NCBI GenBank assembly: GCA_002682825.1
Contig: NOKP01000008.1
Span: 1,661,595 to 1,725,594 of the forward strand
Source: Neonectria sp. B-13
Taxonomy: Eukaryota; Ascomycota; Sordariomycetes; Hypocreales; Nectriaceae
DNA length: 64,000 nt
Reading direction: 5' to 3'
Position numbers and translations under genes: made by a program. Of this stretch, positions 52,308 to 63,758 are shown piece by piece (the first letter of the stretch is position 1; each line of letters starts with the position of its first letter). The notes under the pieces are model-generated. The model was not told the origin of the DNA. It made no database searches and saw nothing but the letters and a program-made list of their open reading frames with translations.

Positions 52308-53997
52308 CTAAGGTCGCCACCTGAAGGCCGGGTGCTTCCAATCCAGCTCCCGCACCTCCTCGGCGCTCATCCCCGCCAACTCTTCTTCCACATTCCGTCC
52401 ATCTCGCTTCTTGTTGTCCGCAAGCATCCAGAAATAGCCTCCTGTGCTGAGTAGGAGAATCATGCTTGCACATGCCAGGTTGAGGCCGTTGCCGATCAGA
52501 TACTTGGGGCCGTCAGCCACGGGAAAGGCCCAGGTGGAGATGAGACCGCCAATGTTGCCGAACATGACCTTCAAGGTATTAGCATAGCTCAAAGACCGAG
52601 CAGCGAGCGGGAAACTTACATTCAAACCAATTGCACTACTGCGTGCGGTATCACTGACGACATTGGCGCTGATGTGGGCATTCGTCAACGTTCCCAGCAC
52701 GGTGCAAGTACTGGCAATGAGGAAGCAGGCCACATATCGGGCCGTTGAGTCATCTGACCCAAGGAAAATGGCATAGCCCGCCATAACCATAGGCGAGGTC
52801 AAAATGATGAGGATCTGGCGACGGTCTAGGTACCAACTAAGCGCGGGGAACGCAACGGCGAAAAAGGCTCCGACCGCGTAAGGGGGTACGCTGTGCAGCT
52901 GCTTCTGAACAACGGTGTATTCGGGGTAGATTGTGCCGACAATGGTAGGCAGGAAAAAGGCAAGGCCTTGAACGGTGATGTTGTTGAAGAGGAAGATGAC
53001 GGCGATCTGGATGACAAGGGGGTTGGACATGCCACGCCCCAGCTTGGTGCGGTCAATTCCATCGAGGACTTCGGTCTGGCCGATACGCTCCGACTTGACA
53101 CGCGCAATACAGAGCTCCTTTTCCTCCTGTGTCAACCACGTGGCGGTCTCGGGGCGGTCCGTCAAGGTATAAAAGGCAATCAGACTCAGCGCAACAGTGA
53201 TGATTCCCTCAATGGCGAATATCATGCGCCAAGCGTGGAGTGAACCGAAGTGGTCGAGCTTGAGAATGGCACTCGCAAGGAGTCCACCAAAGGCACCGGC
53301 CAATGGCGCCATGACCATGTACAACGACAGACGGAATGTCAACTCGGCGCGCTTATACCAACGAGAGAGGTAGTAAGCGATGCCAGGGAGCATGCCGGCC
53401 TCAAATATTCCCAGCAAGAAGCGGACGCCGCAAATGGCCGACTGAGTTTTGACAAAAGCGGTGGCAATGCTGGCGCCCCCAAAGAGCAACGATGTAGTGG
53501 GTAGGAACCAGCCAGGACCGATCCACTTGCAAGTGATGGTGGCCGGGATCTCAAACAGGATATACGAGATGTAGAAGACGGAGAGGACTTTGTTGTAGTC
53601 GTAACCTTGCAAGTTGAGATCCTCGTCGAGGCCTGCGATACGCGCGTTGCCTTACGCTGTCAGTGTGGGTCTTTCAGTCTTAGGGGTTATTAGAGATTTA
53701 CCAATGTTGGCACGGTCGATGAAGCAGAAAAGATAGAGGACAGCAACGGTAGGAACAGTGTGTATATCCAATTTCCACCGAAGCCTACGCTCAGCAGCGG
53801 GATCGAACTGGACGGTTGCGTTGCCATAACTACACAAAGTCAGTTGAGCCTTGAGTTGAGTCGAGTCGCATCACTGACATGTCAGTCGCCAGATGGCCAC
53901 GGCCAGCAACATCATGGATATTGACGTTCTTGTGCTCAGTGTCCTCGACCCTCTCTGAGGAGCGGTCGTCGCCCTGTCCCTTGTCGGAGAGCGCCAT
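52308..53997 (-). CDS. MFS transporter, anion:cation symporter (Dal5/allantoate permease-like)
   Basis: The exons are 53879-53997, 53702-53829, 52620-53650 and 52308-52568, giving 512 aa. After a hydrophilic N-terminus come WKLDIHTVPTVAVLYLFCFI and the hallmark DRANIGNARIAGL, with twelve predicted helices in all. Features of the ACS/Dal5 subfamily include KVLSVFYISYILFEIP and GIFEAGMLPGIAYYLSRWYKR. Members import allantoate, small carboxylates, vitamins or similar anions with protons; the substrate here is unknown. Introns 2 (51 bp) and 3 (51 bp) both end in AAG rather than CAG/TAG. Intron 3 is a multiple of three without a stop, so retaining it would insert 17 residues between GLN and VMFGN. 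The ATG at 53997 is the first in frame of a plausible leader. Confidence 0.88.
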
Positions 53998-55697
53998 GAT
54001 TGAAAGAGGTGAGCAGAGTGAAGTGTGGAGGTGTGAGCTTGTCGAGATGCAAATCGTCTCGGGGGGGATCGACTTCAAATAAGAGCGCGGCCAGAGTAAA
54101 AATTCGGCGGCTCTCGGTCTTGGTCCGCACACGCACACACGCACGCACACGGCGCTGCTGGTGCTGGCCGCGATCTGGTTGACTGGCCCCCTTCACGTAG
54201 CACTCGACGGGGCCATGACGGGGGTTTGACAGGGCTAGAATAGAGCTAGACAGGGCCTTGCCTGGCCCATCTTAGCCTGCTTGTTCGCCTCGGCGAAGTA
54301 GGTGCTTTCCCCGCAGTCGTTGCCCACAGTTCCTCGTCGATAGCGTGTCGTGGAGGAGGAGGGGGAGGAGGAGTGGTGGTAGTGGTGGTAGTGGTGGTGG
54401 TGGTGGTGCTGCTGATGGTGATCCGTCGGGCAGTAGCAAACTGGCGCAGTGGTGGCTTCATTTTCAAGCTCTAGCCTCGACTCTGGGCAGCTTTCGTCGC
54501 GGGAGCTTGTCTCTTGGCCTCGATCTGGGCTTGGGGGGGGTCCCAAAGCAGCAGGGCTCTCCGCCCAGGGAGAGAGGAGATTGGCTGGCTCGGTGATGTG
54601 GCCGCGTGGAGCGTGTGCCAGACTACCAAGCCATGCCAGCGCCGGAGGGGAATGAGACCATGGCTTGGCCGTGAGGGTGCATGGCGTGCGGAGCAGGCGC
54701 AACCGGACGGACGTTAAGCAGACGAGCAGTCAAGCAGGGTGAGTTGAGATGGAGATAATCCATCTGGGGGATGAAACTAAAGCCGGAATGGCGATGCGGG
54801 GAAGGCAGAAACAGGGACTAGGCCGTGGATGAGGAGGAAGGAGGATGGAGGATGGGGGGAGGGATGCATGATTCGCACAGAGCACCGAGGAGGAGGACAA
54901 GAACGAGTCAAGACAAGCCACACTCCCCACCACGTGCCTTAACGTTAACACTCCGCGGCAAACCCCCCAAACCGAGACTCCCCTTTCCCCAACCTAGACC
55001 GATGCGACGGCCTACGTTGCGCTTGCGGGACGGGATCTACAGCACGAAATACCAAGTGCAGAACCCCAAGCACAACTTAAAACTCGGGGTTTCCACCACA
55101 TGTGGCTTGACGCTGTCCGACGACAGCGCACGCTGCAAAGTGAGGCGCTTTCCCGGACCATTCTGCGCCACACCCCCCGAGTCCGGCCCCGGATTTCTCC
55201 CCGGGCGTCCGGATCTCGAAAAGCCTCCCAACCCGTCGTCCGCTTTTCAGAATCTGTAAATCTGACGACCAGGGCTTTCCCCAGACAGCTCGCTAGCTAA
55301 CGTCCCCTGTACCCCAGATTGAATCGAATCTGGGGTAGCCGCCTGTTTGCCCAAACTGCTCGCCCTGGGCCGGCCCAATCACGCCTTGGCTATTTGGTCG
55401 TGCGCGCCGCTGTGGTCTGTGCCAAGAACAGTCGGCAGTTGGAGTCGGCAACGGCCACAAACCCGTCAGCACTCAGTCATCAGACCAATACGGCATCGTA
55501 ACACACACGCAAACACCGCCCTCGCAGTTGCCACACAGTTGCCACACAGTTTCCACATGGCTAGTTGGCAAGTTGGGGAAGATGAACGTGGCTTGCTCTA
55601 ACAACTCTTGGCTTGACATTGCCACCGTGTCTGCCGTATGCACAGTTCTAGCCCGAGGCCAAGTATCGGATGCCAACTTCGGCTGGTCTCTCCTCCA
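53998..55697. other. intergenic spacer with GGA/GGT tract
   Basis: This 1.7-kb spacer lies upstream of the transporter (-) and downstream of the reductase-like gene (-). It contains a simple-repeat tract at 54350-54420 and a duplicated GTTGCCACACA at 55528-55550. No coding frame is convincing. Confidence 0.5.
54350..54420. repeat. GGA/GGT trinucleotide-type tract
   Basis: The + strand has GGAGGAGG... passing into GTGGTGGTAGTGGTGG..., that is, ACC/CCT-rich on the strand of the transporter transcript, about 350-420 bp upstream of its ATG. Confidence 0.8.
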
Positions 55698-56676
55698 TCA
55701 CCAAATCCCCGGCACCACCGCCCACTTCTTGCCCACCTTGTCCTCTCCAAACCGCTCCACGTACCACCACTTCCCCCTCACAGCCCGCGGGACCATGGTA
55801 AACACCTCGTTGATCAGAAACGCCCTCGCCGGCACGCTACCCCAGCCCGCCGCCATCCAGAAGCCCGTCCACTCCACCCACTCGCTCAGGTAGTGCGGGT
55901 ACAGCATGTATCGGAACAGGCCCGCCTGCGGGATCTGGTAGTGCTTGTCCACGCCCGTGGAACTGCCCGTCTCGCGCCGGATCCGGTCCTGCCGCCCCTG
56001 CTCCCGCCGCCGGATATCCCGAAGCTCCTCATCGTGGAAGAAGTTGCAAGACAACCCCAGGTAGAAGACGATGATGCCCACCGCGAACTGCAGCACCGAC
56101 GACTGCGCCGCCCACGCTGACTCCGTCACCGGGCCGTACGCCGCCAGCCACGACCCCAGGCACGTCGCGTTGAAGACCTGGAAACTGACCGCCAGCAGCC
56201 ACACCCCGATGTGTAGCGGCGACATGGACGGCTGGAGAAAGGGAAACATGACTGCCCGGTACGAGTAGTGGATCACCTAGTCCAGTCAGTCAGAGCAAGC
56301 GGTTAGTGGCATCCTAGGTGGACTCACAAACAGCCCAGCCAGCACCTTGTTCTGCCACGGGAGGTCATCGATGCCGTGTTGTGCGGGCATCGTCTTCATC
56401 AGATACAATAGCGTCATGAACCCGGGAGCCTCCATGGTCAGCCATCCAATGCGACCCGGCAGGTTTAGTCGGCTAACGACCGAAGTCTTGCCCATGCCGT
56501 ACCATCCAATGAGCCATTGTGCCGAACCAATCTGAATTCGTACGGTTACTCTCGCATCCGAGGTTGACTCAGGTTGCGTCAGGGGTACTCACAATCGGGT
56601 AAGAGATTTGCCAGATATTGAGGATGAGTTCATAGTTTTCCCGGGTCGGTGGCATCCATCCCTCGATGATTGACAT
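55698..56676 (-). CDS. steroid 5-alpha-reductase-like membrane protein
   Basis: The exons are 56593-56676, 56328-56531 and 55698-56276, giving 288 aa; the introns are 61 and 51 bp and all three exons are whole numbers of codons. The protein is highly hydrophobic with several helices. The C-terminal signature of the 3-oxo-5-alpha-steroid 4-dehydrogenase family is present: QIPQAGLFRYMLYPHYLSEW, VEWTGFWMAAG and LINEVFTMVPRAVRGKWWYVERFG. Conserved early features are GRIGWLTMEAPGF and VIHYSYRAVMFPF. Family members reduce enone double bonds of steroids, polyprenols or very-long-chain enoyl-CoA in the ER with NADPH. The pattern is nearer to the steroid/polyprenol reductases than to the Tsc13 group. 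The substrate is unknown. The start MSIIEGWMPPT is the first ATG. Confidence 0.85.
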
Positions 56677-57146
56677 TTTGGAAGAATCGATGATATAAGT
56701 CTGTTGTTGAGTTAATGGTTCAACCCAGCATGTCCATGCTTTGCTCAACTGCGGATACTCTCAGTCCGTGCTGTCGGCTGCTCAGCGACGAATTTTGACA
56801 CTTGTCACCGCCTGCCTGTTTAGTGCTAACAGACATACAATCCATGATGAATAAAACATGAATCTATGGACCAAACTTGCTCCACATGTTAAACATCTAA
56901 AGGAGTAGTTGTTGGTCGCGAAGAAACAGCAACAATAATTTAGCCTGTAGTCTCGATCCTAGATTCATGGTGGTGGTGTGCTGATGCGCAGATCGGAAGC
57001 TGACCATTCATAATCCAAATCTTCCATTGCAACCTCTCAACTATCAGAAACAGCGCCATGCTAGAATGCATCCCAGGAATATCCGAACCCACAACTCCAA
57101 TCCCGTGTTAACACTCATCCCTCATTCCTAACCCGTAATCCCTCGT
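56677..57146. other. spacer between two - strand genes
   Basis: This 470-bp, AT-richer spacer combines the reductase-like promoter and the MINDY gene's 3' region. Nothing further is seen. Confidence 0.5.
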
Positions 57147-59585
57147 TCACATCACAGTACATTCCCGGTCCCGTGATGATCCTGCATTGCCCGTACTCAC
57201 AGGCAGTGGCCGTCCCGCAGCTGTCCGTCCCTGAGGCCGCTGTCCAGTCGGCAATGCGTTTATGCTTGTCCTCGTCGACTGTCTCGATACGGTTGGGCTG
57301 CTGCTAGGATGATTAGGATGTCCCACAGGTGGCTGGTACGCAACATCGTGCGCCGCCTGTTCGTAAGAGGGTGGTGCATCTGCATCCTCTCCACCTTCAG
57401 CCGGTCGCGTTACGCCCTGTTGCTGAGGTGGAATCAGCGACCGCACCTGTTGGCTAGGACGAGGCGGCTGCGCAGGAGCGTTGGAACTGGTTCGTGCGGG
57501 AACGAGTCCGGCACCACCCCGAACTGATCCACCCCGGGCTGCTCCCCCTCGGGCTGCTCCCCCTCGGCCTCCTCGACCGGGATTCGATCCCAGATTTGGT
57601 ACCGGTTGCCGGCCCTGTTGCTCAATGTACTGCTCCGAGAGGACCCTTTCCCTCTTACGCCGAGCTTCAGCCTCACGGTGCCGCTCATCTTCCTCCTCTT
57701 GGAGCTGCAGCGCGAGTGCCAAGTCTCGATCCTCTTGTTCGGTGCTTGGGCTCATCGGCTCTTCCTCTTGTTGTGCCTTGCCCCGTTTCTGCACAGTCGT
57801 CCAATCGCCACCTGCGTCAGCGTTCGAGGCGAGAACGACACCCGTTCCCACCATCCGGAAGTCACCCGACAGAAATTCCGTGCTCTCGCCGTTGACATCG
57901 GACAGGGTCTCCCAGACAATCTCATCGTGAGTCTTGAATCCCGCGTCCGTCACTAGCGTCAGAAGCTGCATCGTCTCGGGGTGACAGTACAGCGTGCTGA
58001 AGTGATCGTTTCGGAACAGAATCGCAAACGTACCAGGGCGAATGGCCCTGCCAATGACTTCGATTCCCCAGTGGGTAAGCTGAGTAGCCGAGGAATTCAG
58101 AAACGACTTGATAACCAGAATATCATGATACAGTTGCTGCTCCGACTCGTCAAGTCCGCCCTCGGGGTTTGAAAGCTTCTCCTCGAGTTCCTCCTCCCGA
58201 AACAGCAGATTTTGCGCATCTTCGTAGGACGCAGCCTGCCGCTCAAGTGCCTCGTACGCCGGCTCCAGCTTGGGAGGCAGCCATCCATGGATTAAGGGGA
58301 TTGAAAAGGTGGCATATAGGCTCATCTCAGCCGTGTTCTCAAAAGTCCCGGGAATGAGGTCGCCTCTTTCGGTCGGATGCAGGTGTGTGAGAGATGTACG
58401 CTTGTAGGCATTGATCATTTGCGGAGTCGGAATGAATCGGGGGTTAACATTCATACCCGTGTGCAGGCTCTGGAGGAATGCATAGAGGTCCGAAACGTCG
58501 GGCAGGGCTTCTTCGGAGTTGGTTCTCCGAGGAGACATTAGTTCGTCAAACACGGCATCCAACAGCAAGTTCAGGCTAACTTGTTCTCGAGACCGGAGAA
58601 TCTGGACCAGCGCAGTGTCTGGAGTGTCGGCGGGGGTTGTCAATGTCAAGGCGTTGACGAGAGCCACCAGAGGGCATGGCCCGTTGGCATTCTGGATCAG
58701 AATGGGAGAGGTGCGAGGGTTCTTTGGTGCACTCGTATCGTACCACCTGATGTTCTTGACCTGGTACGTCTCTGCACCGTCAACTTGCTGTCGTGATGGT
58801 TTCCAGGTTGGTTTGTCGCCAGATAATCGCGGTGGTAAAGGCGGCTTTGCCCCATCTGGCTCTGAGACTTCTGCATCTATCAAGTTCCACTCCTCGGTGG
58901 CCTTGGCCTTGCCCTTGGGCGATCCCAAGTCATCCCACACGTGTGTCTCTTCTGTGAACTCATCAGATAGTACATTCATTGGCGAGGTTGGAGCCTTGTT
59001 CTTTCCGAGAGGGTCCTCATCCCAACCCGGGGAGTCGCTTCGTGATGGTAAAGAAACCAGCGCAGGCGAGGAGTCTGGCTGTGACGTGGGAGTCTTATCC
59101 CAGATGTCCTTGGGCGGAAGCGACGGGGCGGGCTCTGGTGATGTAATTTCCTCCCAGGTACTCTTGGGTCCCGGAACGTCGAATTGCGAAGACGCAGTTG
59201 GCTCTCTCGCAGGTTGCCACGGGTTGCTAGGCTCCAGGCTCAACTTGGACATAGACTCGGTAGGGTCTAGGAGTTTTTTCCGCAGGAATGGGTTCGTCTC
59301 GGCTCTATTACCGCCAGGTTTCATAAAAGAAGGTGCTCCGTCCAGTGGCGGAGCGCCAGTCTTCTTCGTGTCGTCGCCCCAGACCGTCTCCTCCTCGTGT
59401 TCCAGGGTCGCAAACGCTCCGCCCGGTCGCAACGCAGCGGGAGCCGTCTGAGCATCTTGGCCATCGCGCCGTGAGACATCCTCCCATCCTTCGCCTCCGT
59501 CTGCCCAGGGATTGTTCGGCATGGGCTTCGATTCCGATCCTTCGTTCGGAGCCTGAGCGTCGTGAGGGGGGTTTCCAGAGGCCAT
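57147..59585 (-). CDS. MINDY-family deubiquitinase with C-terminal CAAX box
   Basis: This is a single exon of 812 aa. The N-terminal 270 residues are disordered and Ser/Pro-rich with scattered Trp-Asp/Glu pairs. The catalytic domain spans about 275-600. IRWYDTSAPKNPRTSPILIQ leads into Gln298 and Cys304 of QNANGPCPLVALVNAL (oxyanion Gln and nucleophile); MNVNPRF and TAEMSLYATFSIPLIHGWLP follow; catalytic His528 lies in FRNDHFSTL. After it comes a ubiquitin-interacting helix of MIU type (DLALALQLQEEEDERH), then Arg/Gly (GRGGRGGAARGG) and Pro-rich low-complexity sequence. The last four residues are CTVM, a good farnesylation box. MINDY enzymes trim long Lys48-linked ubiquitin chains. The arrangement (catalytic core, MIU, prenyl box) is conserved in the family, suggesting a membrane-attached pool. 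Identification is firm. Confidence 0.92.
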   Translation of the reverse strand: MASGNPPHDAQAPNEGSESKPMPNNPWADGGEGWEDVSRRDGQDAQTAPAALRPGGAFATLEHEEETVWGDDTKKTGAPPLDGAPSFMKPGGNRAETNPFLRKKLLDPTESMSKLSLEPSNPWQPAREPTASSQFDVPGPKSTWEEITSPEPAPSLPPKDIWDKTPTSQPDSSPALVSLPSRSDSPGWDEDPLGKNKAPTSPMNVLSDEFTEETHVWDDLGSPKGKAKATEEWNLIDAEVSEPDGAKPPLPPRLSGDKPTWKPSRQQVDGAETYQVKNIRWYDTSAPKNPRTSPILIQNANGPCPLVALVNALTLTTPADTPDTALVQILRSREQVSLNLLLDAVFDELMSPRRTNSEEALPDVSDLYAFLQSLHTGMNVNPRFIPTPQMINAYKRTSLTHLHPTERGDLIPGTFENTAEMSLYATFSIPLIHGWLPPKLEPAYEALERQAASYEDAQNLLFREEELEEKLSNPEGGLDESEQQLYHDILVIKSFLNSSATQLTHWGIEVIGRAIRPGTFAILFRNDHFSTLYCHPETMQLLTLVTDAGFKTHDEIVWETLSDVNGESTEFLSGDFRMVGTGVVLASNADAGGDWTTVQKRGKAQQEEEPMSPSTEQEDRDLALALQLQEEEDERHREAEARRKRERVLSEQYIEQQGRQPVPNLGSNPGRGGRGGAARGGAARGGSVRGGAGLVPARTSSNAPAQPPRPSQQVRSLIPPQQQGVTRPAEGGEDADAPPSYEQAAHDVAYQPPVGHPNHPSSSPTVSRQSTRTSINALPTGQRPQGRTAAGRPLPVSTGNAGSSRDRECTVM

Positions 59586-60288
59586 GACGGCCTTGCAACG
59601 GTGGCAAGGTGCAAGCTACTGTGATGCGAGCAGTAAGCGGGGTCGTGCGAGTGGGAGCGTCGGAAGCTCGAGCTCGATCGTGAATATGCCGCAACAATAG
59701 CCACAGTTCGGTAGCTAAGGTGTTGTCGGCCGCGCAATGATATCAATCACGGACGTTGTCGGTGGAATGTTCTGCCTGGACGGTCTGCTCGTACTTGGTC
59801 GTATTGAAGCTCGGTGTCGTCACTGCGGATCTAGTCCCGCTCGTGGCGGTGCAGGGGAGGTCGTGGAAGTCCACGCCGAGTAAATCAAAGCGAGGCGACG
59901 ACAGCAACCTGATTGACTCTGTGTGATCGACTTCAGGCACCGAGATTCATGGGGACTTAAATGTAGTTGAAGGATCAAGCTTGCGTGTCGGCGCAGCTGG
60001 AAAGAGTGCGCCCCGCCACCAGCCCGTCCAGCCACGCACCGCCACAGAATGACGTGAGCGTCGTTCCATACGAAGTACGATGCGGCCAAGAATCCAGGCC
60101 ACATCGTTGCACAGCTGTTCGCCAGCGTCGAGGCTCGGACAAGACGCTTAAAACTGTTCCGTAGATATGATATTACTGCTGTACGATTCATGGAATGCTC
60201 CTAGATCCTGCTCGCTACCCTCAAAATGCCACAACGCCAACTCCCGGCCGTCATCCATACAAGAACACACTATCCATGCTGACCAACC
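59586..60288. other. spacer between two - strand genes
   Basis: These 703 bp hold the MINDY leader (59586-59740, rich in short frames) and the J-protein 3' region. I see no gene. Confidence 0.5.
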
Positions 60289-61398
60289 TCATCGGCCAAT
60301 TCCCAAATTCTGCAGCCTCTCACACGACGGCATGGTGTACGTCTCCGCGACCGCCATCTTCTCGGGATCCTGGTAAAACCATCCCTGAGCTGCATCCTTC
60401 AACCTCTGACGATACGTGAATTCGTTGTCGCATTCGCTCTTCAGATGCCTCACGAGGTTCACCTCGGCCGTCCGGTCGAGCTTGTTGAGCTTTCCGTCCG
60501 TTAATCCAGAAACGTCTTCAGGATTGACAAAGTACTCGACACCTAGGTTTGGCGTGGTGCGACCCTCGGTATATGGATGTAGCGGGTGGTCGTAAACCAT
60601 GCGGGGGGCCGAGCTCGAGCTCGAAGACTCGCCTGAAAAGATCGAAGTGACAATTGGCAGAACAAAGAAGAGAATGATCGGGAGAAACCCGAGGAAAGTC
60701 TGAAGAGGGCTTGATTGCTGTCGGGCGCCCTGGGTGGCCTCTCGAGGCCTCGTTCGCGGCCTGCCACCACCAAACTGGTGCACCCGGATTCCAGGGCCGC
60801 CGCCGAAGTTGAAGACGAACTGTGGACCAGTATCGAAACCTATTCTGTCAGTGTTTATCCTGTCTCATTGCTCGGGAATCTCACCTCCAAAAGGCCCTCC
60901 TCCAAAGCCTTGCCCACCAAAGAACCTGGCGAACATCTCCTCGGCGGTCAACTCGTCGTCGAACCCACCACGGCCCATGCCCCCGCCTTGTTGCCGTTGC
61001 GCGAAACCGGAGAAGGGGTTCTGCGCCTGGGCACTCTGAAAGCGACTGTCGGGGTCCGTTCCGAATTTGTCAAACTTTTCGCGCTTCTCTTTGTCGCCCA
61101 AGATGCCAAATGCTCGGCTGACCATCTTGAAAGCCTCGTCTGCGTGCTGGTGTCCATTCTTGTCGGGGTGGGTCAAAAGCGACTGCTTGCGATATGCTTT
61201 TTTAATCTCGCTCTCTGTGCACGTCGTCTTGACGCTCTCGATGTTGAGGATATCGTAAAAGGCCATGCCATCGCATCTTCGGATTCGAATGACGGCAGCT
61301 TCCTGCTCCGGCGTGTAACCTCGTCCTTGGTTGCCCTGGTTATGTTCTCGAGAACGAGCCGAACCGGTGTCGGCTCCAGAGGCCTTTGCGCTCGGCAT
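60289..61398 (-). CDS. HLJ1: ER membrane J-protein, Hlj1/DNAJB12 type (DUF1977)
   Basis: The exons are 60885-61398 and 60289-60839 (45-bp intron), giving 354 aa. The J domain is at about residues 46-110 (FYDILNIE, SEIKKAYRKQSLLTHPDKNG, HPD at 77-79, AFGILGDKEKREKFDKFG). A Gly/Phe-rich linker (GFAQRQQGGGMGRGG, FFGGQGFGGGPFGG) follows. One transmembrane helix is at about 219-239 (FLGFLPIILFFVLPIVTSIF). The lumenal C-terminus contains the conserved EYFVNPE...EVNLVRHLKSECD block. Proteins of this class recruit Hsp70 to the ER surface for ERAD of membrane clients. The splice joins Gly-Gly-Phe-Asp inside the G/F region. The assignment is firm; Hlj1 is the yeast counterpart. Confidence 0.93.
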
Positions 61399-62003
61399 CG
61401 GTAGTCGTTGGGGGTATTCTCGTTGGTGATATGGTCGTCTTCGTTACGCCTCGGGGGGGTTTCGCAAGGTGGCTTCTTCGGATGATGTCGCGGCTACGTT
61501 CGTCGGGGAGAGAGGGACTGCAAATACTCGGTTGCGTTTACTCGAGTCCAGTCGGCCGCCGAATTAACAGCGACAAGGATTGTGGAGAATTGATGGATGA
61601 GATGGAAAAGTGGTCTTTGTCGACAATCCCTGGAGCCTGTATGTTACCATCGCGACTCCTCGGCGCCACGTGATGCCCCACCGCTACCCTGGATTACTTA
61701 CAAGATCTGGGAAAATATATAAATTCCAGAGATGCAACAGGAGAAACGACTCAAGATTTTGAGCACTGTCTATTTGATACAGGAGGGTTCAGACTTACTA
61801 CTGAGCCATGGTTGGATTTGTGAAGATAACGGCGTCATGTCAAAGGAAGCCTGCGATGTCAAGTATTTACGACATTGAAGGTACTCCCTGATCACGAGTC
61901 AAGACATTCCACCTGAATCAGCGTTCGCAGTGTCAAACGTCTTCTGACATAGACTAAACTAAATATGGACAAGAAATATTTGACTCTGTCTGTACACCGA
62001 CCC
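61399..62003. other. spacer between two - strand genes
   Basis: These 605 bp contain the J-protein promoter and the cellulase 3' region. TATATAAAT near 61717 is AT-rich sequence without clear orientation. No gene is seen. Confidence 0.5.
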
Positions 62004-63086
62004 CTAAGCGTCGATAAACTCCTGGATCTCAGACAGGTAGTTCACATAGGCAACACCGCTCGGAGGCTCCATGCTGTACATGTAGTCTCCCCACCAGGGT
62101 CCAGCAGCCCACCACAGCCAGCCAGTCCACACGTCCGAATTGTCGAGGAGATGCTGCAGTTCGCCACGGATGGCAGTGATGCACTGGTCGTTAACACCAC
62201 CGGCAGTCTCGCCCAGAACACCTAGCTTGCCGTTCTCCTTGAGCCAGGCAGTAGCCGCCTTGAGACGCTCCGCGCCGATGGTGCTGCTGACACAAGTTTC
62301 CGAGGTGCCGGAGCCGTCCGAGTCGAGGTACTGGTGCATCTCGTAGACAATCTTGTCCTGGGGATCCGTCAGGTCCTTGAGGGAGTCGCCGTTGCCGCTG
62401 GAGACCCAGGTCCATGCACCAGACCACGAGTTACCCTCGACAAAGATGTACTGCGACGTAGCGCCCGCGGCACGGATGCCATCGATGGCGGCTTGGTTCA
62501 GCTCAGCAACCAAAGAGTTTTCCATGTCATGATACTCGTTGTTGGTGTCAAAGATGACGAGCTTGTTATCAGCGAAGCGCTTGGCAATCGTTGTCCAGAA
62601 GCTGCCAAAGGCATCCACATCGGTGATGATGCTGTCGTAGTATCGACCATAGTTGTGGGGGTCGAGGACGGCATAAGCATCCCTGTATGTTTCAGCATTA
62701 ACTCTTCCAGGTACCGCGGAACTTACTGGTCCGTGATGTGTGTGACGACCTTCTCCAGCCCGCTAAAGTAGGTCTCATTGATGTCACCCGTCAACTCGTC
62801 CGGAACGGCACGCTCCATTCGGAAGCCCACGCGGAACGTGTTCATTCCAGTGTCAAGCAGCGTCTACGAAATCAGTAACATGACCCGTAGAGGAAAGGGA
62901 ATGAAACCTCACATCGATGGCATCTGTGTCCGGCCAGATGTAGTCCTTGTTGAGTTGACCAGGCAGGTTTGCCTCTCCAAATTCACCACCGGCTTCATTG
63001 GCACCGGTAAATAGAAACCCGCTCTCACAAGCGGCGGCATGAACGAGGGTTGCGCCGGCAGCAGCGACAATTACTGGGAACCGCAT
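62004..63086 (-). CDS. GH5 endoglucanase (secreted cellulase)
   Basis: The exons are 62913-63086, 62727-62863 and 62004-62682, giving 329 aa; the introns are 49 and 44 bp. The signal peptide is [19 protein letters not shown]. The GH5 barrel follows: [13 protein letters not shown] at strand 1, [17 protein letters not shown] (conserved Arg), [11 protein letters not shown] (conserved His), the acid/base Glu153 in [23 protein letters not shown], the [12 protein letters not shown] strand and nucleophile Glu262 in GVLGETAGG, with [17 protein letters not shown] near the end. No cellulose-binding module is attached. The enzyme would cleave internal beta-1,4-glucan bonds outside the cell. A TATATAAG 89 bp upstream of the ATG fits an inducible secreted enzyme. 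Asn-Asn-Glu replaces the commoner Met-Asn-Glu before the acid/base; all catalytic residues are present. Confidence 0.93.
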
Positions 63087-63758
63087 GATTGAAGTGAAAG
63101 TATCTCGATCAACGAGAAGAAAGGAATGAATGCAACTGAGGATAGTCGTGACACTGGGCAAACTGGGCAAGCGACTTATATACGCGTAGCCATAGTCTAG
63201 GTGCTATATGTACAACAGCAGATTTACAAGGAGACAACCCACATCCGCCCACATCGTTAGGGACTCGGTCGATCCAGGGTCAGGGATATACATCATCGGG
63301 AAGGATGAATTTGTTTGAAACAGGGGAGCCCGATATTAGAGGTCCTGGCGCGCCGAAGACTTGGATGCAATTCAGACAGCCGAATGGTTCATCACTGACA
63401 GAAAGCAGAACGGAACCAGGCCTCCGAGGTCTATACGACGTACTCCAGGAGAAGTCGCCCAGTGTCGCACCTTGACTCATGAGTCGGGATTCTTGGAGTT
63501 CACCTCAAGCATCAAAGAATTGAAGTTCATCCACCGAGCACTTGAAACCCGAGACAATGCTCCGGCCCGGCTCGTTGGTGGATCGAATTTTCCGGACAAA
63601 CCACCGTGCGATCCATATTTGATGAAGGATGACGGACCACGCATCAAATCACGTGACCGGACAAAACGGCCGGAAAAACCCCCTGCGTATGCTTCTCCGT
63701 CGCGAATTGAGGCTCACGATGCTGGGTTAAAATTCGTTGACGACGTGTGCTAGTGACA
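63087..63758. other. divergent promoter region
   Basis: These 672 bp lie between the GH5 gene (-) and RSM19 (+). The cellulase TATA box lies at 63175-63182. The frame 63361-63753 has no domain and is probably chance. No other gene is seen. Confidence 0.5.
63175..63182 (-). promoter_or_regulatory. TATA box of the GH5 endoglucanase
   Basis: TATATAAG on the - strand lies 89 bp before the start codon, the usual spacing for a TATA box of a regulated fungal gene with a short leader. Confidence 0.55.
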
